Shown here one piece after another: positions 58,597 to 64,000 of a stretch of DNA of 64,000 bases (its first letter is position 1; each line of letters opens with the position of its first letter). Source of the DNA: Penicillus capitatus (taxonomy: Eukaryota > Chlorophyta); the NCBI GenBank assembly GCA_965649825.1, contig OZ287697.1:1-64000 (forward strand), written 5' to 3'. The translations under genes and the position numbers were made by a program. The notes beneath the pieces are model-generated. The model saw only the letters and a program-made list of their open reading frames with translations, did not search any database and was not told the origin of the DNA.

Positions 58597-59033
58597 TTAG
58601 GAGATACCTAGCAACTCAACATCAAACAATAGCGTCGCATTTGGAGGAATCACTCCTAGGCACACGAACCATCATGGTATATCTCTTCTTCTTACGAAGC
58701 AGCGACGGAAAGGCATTACCTCCAGCACCTGCCGATCCATATCCATAGTCTGGTGTAATTTCGAGAGAGGCTCTTTCACCAAGCGTCATTTGCGCCACAC
58801 CCTCATCCCATCCACGGATGACCTCCAGAATGAAGATGTGTAGAAGGGATCAATGTATAAGAGAATACCTCGCCGACACCAAGTCTAAAACGAAAGGGAC
58901 TGTTTCTATCGCGAGAGGAGTCGAATTTCTCTCCATTTGTGAGTGTTCCGGTGTAATGCACCGTCACTGTCTGTCCACGGCTCGGACGCGTGACGCCGTC
59001 GCCCGGGTTTATGGTATTCTTGGTGACTCCCAT
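58597..59033 (-). CDS. FKBP12: FKBP12-type peptidyl-prolyl isomerase
   Basis: Exons end at 58869 (exon 1), 58822-58720 and 58655-58597; phases close. From the ATG at 59033 the product is 108 residues, the classic FKBP12 length, and starts [13 protein letters not shown] as FKBP12 starts MGVxxxTISPGDG. The fold is complete: [90 protein letters not shown]. Active-site residues equivalent to Tyr26, Phe36, Asp37, Trp59, Tyr82 and Phe99 are visible (Y in VHYTG, F and D in KFDSS, W in GWDE, Y in YGYG, F in LFDVE). Longer in-frame ATGs up to 59114 would add a 27-residue extension; the FKBP12 start is preferred. Confidence 0.96.
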
Positions 59034-59214
59034 TATACGAAGAAGATGCGTTTCGCTGCGTATCATTTGTTGACCCTTTCTGAATCTTCTGGCCCCGTGC
59101 ATCGTCGTCATCAAGCCAAAACCGCAAGAGATGGGATTCCGCGCTCTTCCTGCAACACCAACACGAACGACACGACCCTTAAGAAGATGGCTGAAGTAGA
59201 TCTCCCCTAAACAG

Positions 59215-59800
59215 ACGTTCCTGCCCCTCGACTGGACGACCTGTGTTCGCGACCAGACGTCTCTCTCTGCCGAAAGGACTGTTCGCGCACAAATCGAAAG
59301 GTGAGACGCTGGTATTCTTAAGATATCGACCGCCTACGCATTGTATGTGGGATATGCAGTCCGATGTCTTGTCCGAAGACGTCCTCTGTCAAAGATTAAG
59401 GCCAAAGAAGAAGAGTTGGACTGGACGGAGCGATCCAGGGAGCTTTTCGAAACGGCCTTGGACAAAGGAACGGAATACACCAAGTCAGCCATGGTCTGTC
59501 CCTGTTGCCATGTTGGCTTCTGTCACTTCGGCTTTTGAATAGGACACATGGGATAAGGCCGATGATAAACCTGCCATCGTGGCGATTGCCATGATCGGAT
59601 TGGTAGTGATCTATGCGACTAATGCCACTCTTGGGGCCATGGAGAGTGTTCCGCTTGTCGGGGCTTCGCTGAAAATCGTGGGATTGTATGTGACGGGATG
59701 GTTCATTTACCGCATGGTTGCTTACGAAGTGGATCGGGATGAATTCATGACGAGCCTCAAGAGCTTGTCCGATAAAATCACTGGTGAACGAAAGACATAA
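59215..59800 (+). CDS. CAAD-domain (CURT1-like) thylakoid membrane protein
   Basis: Exons: a piece ending at 59300, then 59360-59493 and 59543-59800, with introns of 59 and 49 nt in phase. The Arg/Ser-rich N-terminus ([18 protein letters not shown]) is transit-peptide-like. The CAAD body: [17 protein letters not shown], then [77 protein letters not shown]. The two hydrophobic helices separated by the small-residue turn ESVPLVG, with an amphipathic tail, are the CURT1/CAAD hallmark; these proteins bend thylakoids or sit at aminoacyl-tRNA synthetases in cyanobacteria. No ATG precedes the open piece (frame closed at 59192), so a first exon is missing; an acceptor lies at 59214 and exon 1 may start at ATG 59045. 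Confidence 0.88.
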
Positions 59801-60359
59801 ACATGGTCTTCCTAGATTATGCCTAAACAGTTCGAAACAATGATCTTAATGTGTTACTCTTTGAACAAGAAGTACTGCTGATTGCAGAACAGAAAGGAGA
59901 GTATCTCCTATGCGGAACGATGCACATCGCTAGGCCTTATTTTGCAAAGGATCTCCTGGTAGAAATTCCCGCCGTAGAAACTGTCGACTAGCGTTACGAC
60001 AGTTTGAAGTTTCGACGCTCATACACATCCGGCCAATTCGGATCCGTGTCGAGTAGATCCCCCATTAACGTTGGTTGTCGAAGACGTCTTTGAATATCGA
60101 TGCAAATCGCTGTCTTAGAGATCGAGTCGCGTTCGCATGGTTACGGGGGTCGACAACGAAATGCGTCAATGAGAGGCGTCTGGAGTCATGTCGAAGAAGG
60201 GAAAGCTGTCCTCTTCGGATCTCGCTGTCTCTGTAATACATCGTCGTCATCGCGATTCCGTGGACAGTCTATTTCATCTTCGGTTGATGTTACCGTTTCC
60301 AAGACGCGACTCTAGAGCGCGTTGGCGAAGGTATTCTGATGTCAGATGATGATGATGCT
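59801..60359. other. Possible small genes, unresolved
   Basis: Forward stretch 59830-59991 reads protein-like (EQEVLLIAEQKGEYLLCGTM, ARPYFAKDLLVEIPAVETVD) but without ATG. The reverse frame 60250-60065 from an ATG (REIRRGQ-like basic start; THFVVDPRNHANATRS) is an alternative. They overlap poorly with any domain I know. One of them is perhaps a small gene; neither is supported enough to call. Confidence 0.3.
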
Positions 60360-62571
60360 TTATTGAGCAGGTGCCCTTTCCCTTAAATACTCCAATAATG
60401 GTCCCGTCCCCTTGTTGAGGATAGATCTACGAATGGTCTTCAATATGTTTCCTAAACACAAGCACGCTCCATGTGTGAGACGATTGTTCCACAGGAGACA
60501 GCAAGCACCTTCCAATTTGAGCGTTTTTAAGACGGGGTCCATGAATCCAAGTCGTAGGGGAAGGGAAGAAATGCTGTTGTTACTGATATCGAGGTATTCC
60601 AGGTTTTCCAGTCTGGTAATGTCTTCCGGCAGGATTTCAATGCCGTTCTGGCTGATGTCCACATAACAGAGAGATGGCACTTCCAGCAACTCGACTGGAA
60701 ACTCCCGTAGCTGCGTCATGGACAGAGACACGGATTTGATGCATTTCAATGAGACAAGGCATCCTTTTGGCATAGAAGATGCCGAGAGAACACCTAGAAC
60801 ACAGTACTGTCGAGTGGCAACGAAAAAAAAACATATGATCTGCTGTTGGACCATTGAGGTTGATCTCGCTCAATGTCTCGGCACAAGAGACGAAAGCATT
60901 CTCTGGAATGGGCATCTGTTTGTTTCTGGACAGATCGAGTTCGACAAGACTGGATAAACAGTCTGGCTGCGACGGCAACGGCCAATTCTGTAATTGGCAG
61001 CACTGCATGAGGAGTGTCTTCAAACGAATGGCATCACACATTGGACGACCATCAAACTCAACCAACTGCAGCACACATCACACTTTTATACTACAAGGAA
61101 CTACAGGTGCCTTGGAGATACATACAGGGTTTTCGTTGAGATCGAGTTTGTTGACATATCCAATGTGGATCCAGATATCGGAAGGGACGTCTTTAAGGTT
61201 CATTCTCGACAGATTCAATTCGCCAGGGGTCTTGTTCGTCACATAGCTCTGTAGCAGATTCTTGATCTGTGTGAAGGGATCTCCTGTGATCATGACACGA
61301 CCACTACTGAAAGGAACAGCCTCGTTCACGTCCTCTTCGACTGGCAGCTTCTTTCTGAGAGACTCGAGCAGTCGACCAATGGGACCCATTGTCAGATCTC
61401 TTCGGATGGTGCGCAAAGGATTTCCATCCAGAGGCAGACGTCTGAGCGTCGTAATCAGTCCCACTTCACCAGGCAGTCCACTCAGATTGTTATTGCTGAG
61501 ATCTAGCGTCTGTAGCTGCATTTCTCGGCAAGAAGGGCCTGGGAAAGATTTCATTTCATTGGTGTTGAGATCCAGGATCACCAAACAACGCAATGCCCCT
61601 GTTGATTGCACAGAATCTGTGTGGCCCTTGCTGACAGACGACATCCTTACCAATGGAATCCGTTAGCGTTTGGATCTTGTTGTAGCCCAAGTAAAGCTCT
61701 AAGAGGCTTTTGCATCCAGAGATTTCATCTGGAACAGAAGTCAGATGATTGTGCCTGTATCCAACACAGATGTTGAAGACGCTGCGCTCGAATGACGAGA
61801 GACCTGACTCTGAGAATCTTTAGATTCGTCAAGTGCTGCAGTTCCTTCGGCAATTCTGTCAACTGATTGTTGTCGAGATTCAATTCCGTCAGGGCGTCCG
61901 TTCCACGAAAGATGCCACCGGGGAACCTCTCTACCGACACCACATCCACAACTCAGGCACGGTCGAATCCGCCAACGCCGGTTCTCACCGATTCTATTCT
62001 TTTCGAGGTTGAGAAGGGAGAGGGAATAGGCATTCTTCAATGCCATTGGCAGCGTTTTCAATGCATTGTCCGATGCCTCCAGTTTGGTCAGTTGGTATGC
62101 CATGGAGCCAAATTCCAAAGGGAGTTCCGTGAGTTGATTGGATGCACAGGACAGACTGACAAGCGTACTCAATCGACTCATCTCGTCCGGCAGTTCCGTA
62201 AATTTATTGTGTGAGATATCAATGGAACGCAGTTCACTGATGGTAAACAAATCGAGTGGCAGATGTCTCAACTGATTGTGACTGACATCAATCAGTTTCA
62301 GTTCATAGAGCACTCCCAAGTCTTCAGGCAAGGATTCGAATTCATTATGAGACAAAACTAGCTGAACCAACTCCACTGTCTATAACCATCAACCGTGTGT
62401 TTGCGTGAAGATAGAGGGACAGGTGAGGCGGTGTACATCGAAGAAATTGTCGCGTTGCGCACGGTTGTAGGCCTCAGACGGTAGAGATGTCAGTCCCTCT
62501 CCGCGCAGATTGAGTGTTCCCGATTTTTTGGACGTCTCGACTTTGCGCATGAACGACACCGGCAGTGCCAT
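60360..62571 (-). CDS. LRRC40: LRRC40 homologue, leucine-rich repeat protein
   Basis: Several exons from ATG 62571 to TAA 60360. It starts SKKSGTLNLRGEGLTSLPSE, equivalent to the RKSGQLNLSGRNLSEVP start of LRRC40. About 18-20 LRRs of 23 residues follow: LVQLVLSHNEFESLPEDLGV, LIDVSHNQLRHLPLDLFTIS, LTELNLDNNQLTELPKELQH, LQTLDLSNNNLSGLPGEVGL. Halfway comes LPLDGNPLRTIRRDLTMGPI, the internal cap of LRRC40, then MNLKDVPSDIW, LDISNNSISSLP and the terminal cap RRSILNKGTGPLLEYLRERA. The double cap (GNPLRTIRR and KGTxxLLEYLR) is diagnostic for this family. Function is unknown; it is a conserved intracellular scaffold. It diverges from the bL19 gene across 77 bp. Confidence 0.93.
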
Positions 62572-62648
62572 GGAGTCCGTTTCCGATACGTTCTCGAAAA
62601 GGCAAGAAGAACGCAGGAACGAACGTACACACGCAAGTCACTTCTCAA
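62572..62648. promoter_or_regulatory. 77-bp bidirectional spacer LRRC40/MRPL19
   Basis: Only 77 bp lies between the divergent start codons of LRRC40 and mitochondrial bL19. No TATA-like element stands out. Confidence 0.5.
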
Positions 62649-63378
62649 ATGCGTGCACGTTTTGTGGCGCAGCAATGCCGTCGGCTGTGCTCGTCGACAT
62701 CTCAAGAGAGCTCGACAAGGACAGGCATCGTTGAGGCACTGGCCTCGGTCTCTAAGACATCCTCTGCCCAAGTTCCTGCTGTCGAAAGGCCTCAAGACAA
62801 TCCGTCCTACATTCCTTGGACGCCAACAGATCGGCTGTCAAAGAAGAAGACCTACTTCAAACGCATGGCCTTCCTGATCGATGTACAAATCCATTCCCTC
62901 CATAAAAGGATCATTGCAGAGATCAGCCCGCATCTGTGCTGCTGCATAGACATTGGAAAAAGAACAGGAGGCTGTTGCACAAACCAATCGTCCGACGCCA
63001 AAGTTCAATACGGGCGACACTCTTAAGCTGACATTGGTAATCGCTCAATTCCTCACTCTTGTCCGATCTCTCTCTATTCAGCGTTTGCCGGAGAATCAGA
63101 ACAAAGAGACCGAGTATACAGGGATCTGTATTGCCAAGAAGAACAAGGGCTATCGTTCCAGTTTTATTGTTCGCAAGACATGGCCGCCATCACAGGGTGT
63201 TGAAAGAACCTTTCCACTGTGCGGATATGTCCTCGTCTACATGAACCATTGCGACTGTCAGTGTGATTGGTGCAGATACTGTCCAACCATTCTCAAGATC
63301 GAGGTGATCGCGGAGAAGCGGCACAACAAAGCGAAACTCTATCATCTGAGAGAGAACACTAAAGCGACAGCTGTATAG
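62649..63378 (+). CDS. MRPL19: Mitochondrial ribosomal protein bL19m
   Basis: Four exons: 62649-62882, 62949-63035, 63082-63218 and 63276-63378; phases close, 186 residues. The N-terminus MRARFVAQQCRRLCSSTSQE is a typical mitochondrial presequence (Arg, no acid, RRLCSS processing-like site). The bL19 core: PTPKFNTGDTLKL, ENQNKETEYTGICIAKKNKG, YRSSFIVRKTWPPSQGVERT, FPLYCPTILKIEVIAEKRHN, KAKLYHLRENTKA. These match bL19 motifs FxxGDxVxV, FxVRK, GVERTFPL and RRAKLYYLR. It is a large-subunit protein near the subunit bridge region. The presequence argues for mitochondrion over plastid; not proven. Confidence 0.93.
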
Positions 63379-63409
63379 TCTATCGTCCATAAGGTGTGGA
63401 GTATTACAT

Positions 63410-64000
63410 GTGCTGACGCAAATGGTCGCGATTGCTCTATTGCATCGATACGCGGCACAACCGCTTGGCACTCGAACGCGTACGTCGTGGAAACGAGCAC
63501 TGCCGCATCTGCGCATACAAAAAGGCGACGTTCGGCGACATGCGATAAAAGATGGCGACGGCGTGGCGACGCACCAGTTTGAAGGACCATCGCCCAATCG
63601 ACGAACAGAAATCGATGAAGAAGGACAACAGAAGTGGATCGCACAGCTTCCCTTGAAGCGCATTGCCGCTTGGCTGTTCGTTGGATTTCTCGCACATCAG
63701 CTGAAAGATTTTTTCGGGGTGATTCCTTTTTTCTCATGGATCACTATGGACAGTGATTGTGCCTTGTCAGATTGCGATGGGTGCTTTTGTGATTTCGGCC
63801 ATCGGCAACAGCTTCGCCGATTCCAAACAGGCGGCAGCAGTCATCGGTGTTGTTCCCGCTCCACTTCGTCGACGTTTTTTGGTCCTTCTGTATTTCTCCA
63901 TCATTTTCTCTCTTCTCACTCTTTTTGGTAGAGTCTCTTCCTCTGATCATGCGGAGATGACTGTGAATTGGAGGTAGGGGCCGTGACCATTCCAGACATC
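63410..64000 (+). CDS. Organelle-type membrane protein, 5' part only
   Basis: Starts about 63410-63419 with a basic acid-poor leader (VAIALLHRYAAQPLGTRTRT) and runs to LPLKRIAAWLFVGFLAHQLK followed by DFFG. A 53-nt intron (about 63719-63771) leads to IAMGAFVISAIGNSFADSKQ and RRRFLVLLYFSIIFSLLTLF, where another donor (GTAGAG) precedes the window end. At least two membrane spans. The combination of DFFG, GxFVxSxIGNSF and RRxLVLxYF recalls plastid or cyanobacterial AI-2E-type permeases, from memory only. Truncated by the window edge. Confidence 0.6.

Overview
This is nuclear DNA from a eukaryote that very probably carries a plastid. Genes are split by short spliceosomal introns (43-76 nt in every gene whose exon phases I could close). 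Gene content is eukaryotic: RIC1, TRAPPC12, ZNF330, LRRC40, a Raf/TKL-type kinase, a CNG-type channel and mitochondrial bL19. Several genes are of plastid or cyanobacterial type: YlmG/YGGT, a CAAD thylakoid protein, an NSI-type acetyltransferase, RecX, a TTM1/2-like protein and a LOV domain. I read it as a compact-genome microalga; the sequence alone does not fix the lineage.

Layout. 1-7570 is a GC-rich tandem satellite of 23 monomers of 329 bp, continuing beyond the left edge. 7571-9403 is a transition zone with palindromes and no convincing gene. 9404-14118 is one gene: a STAND NTPase with a novel N-terminus, a NACHT domain and 37-residue HEAT repeats. 14.1-24.3 kb is gene-poor, with a diverged TrmO-like gene, disrupted or unresolved coding pieces and two secreted PAN/apple-domain genes. 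From 24.3 kb to the right edge genes are densely packed on both strands, with some spacers of 24-110 bp.

Right part in order: ZNF330, WD40 protein, CNG channel, small protein, RecX and YlmG (divergent), ApaG protein, uridine-kinase-like/CYTH (TTM) protein, a glutamine-amidotransferase-like domain fused to a LOV photosensor, NSI acetyltransferase, a secreted unknown, a coiled-coil protein, a haem-oxygenase-like candidate, TRAPPC12, RIC1, MsrB, a multipass membrane protein, a TKL kinase, a SWSAP1-like ATPase, a coiled-coil protein, FKBP12, CAAD, LRRC40, mitochondrial bL19, and the start of a membrane-protein gene.

Themes: organelle proteins (RecX, YlmG, ApaG, NSI, CAAD, bL19); Golgi/ER trafficking (RIC1 and TRAPPC12, adjacent on one strand); sensing and signalling (LOV fusion, CNG channel, TKL kinase, NACHT protein, PAN proteins). 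The most unusual items are the amidotransferase-LOV fusion, the NACHT-HEAT protein with an unrecognised N-terminus next to the satellite, and frequent GC-AG introns. Exon joins were made by eye from splice consensus, reading phase and family similarity. Models marked as phase-closed have exon lengths that sum to a multiple of three with no internal stop.
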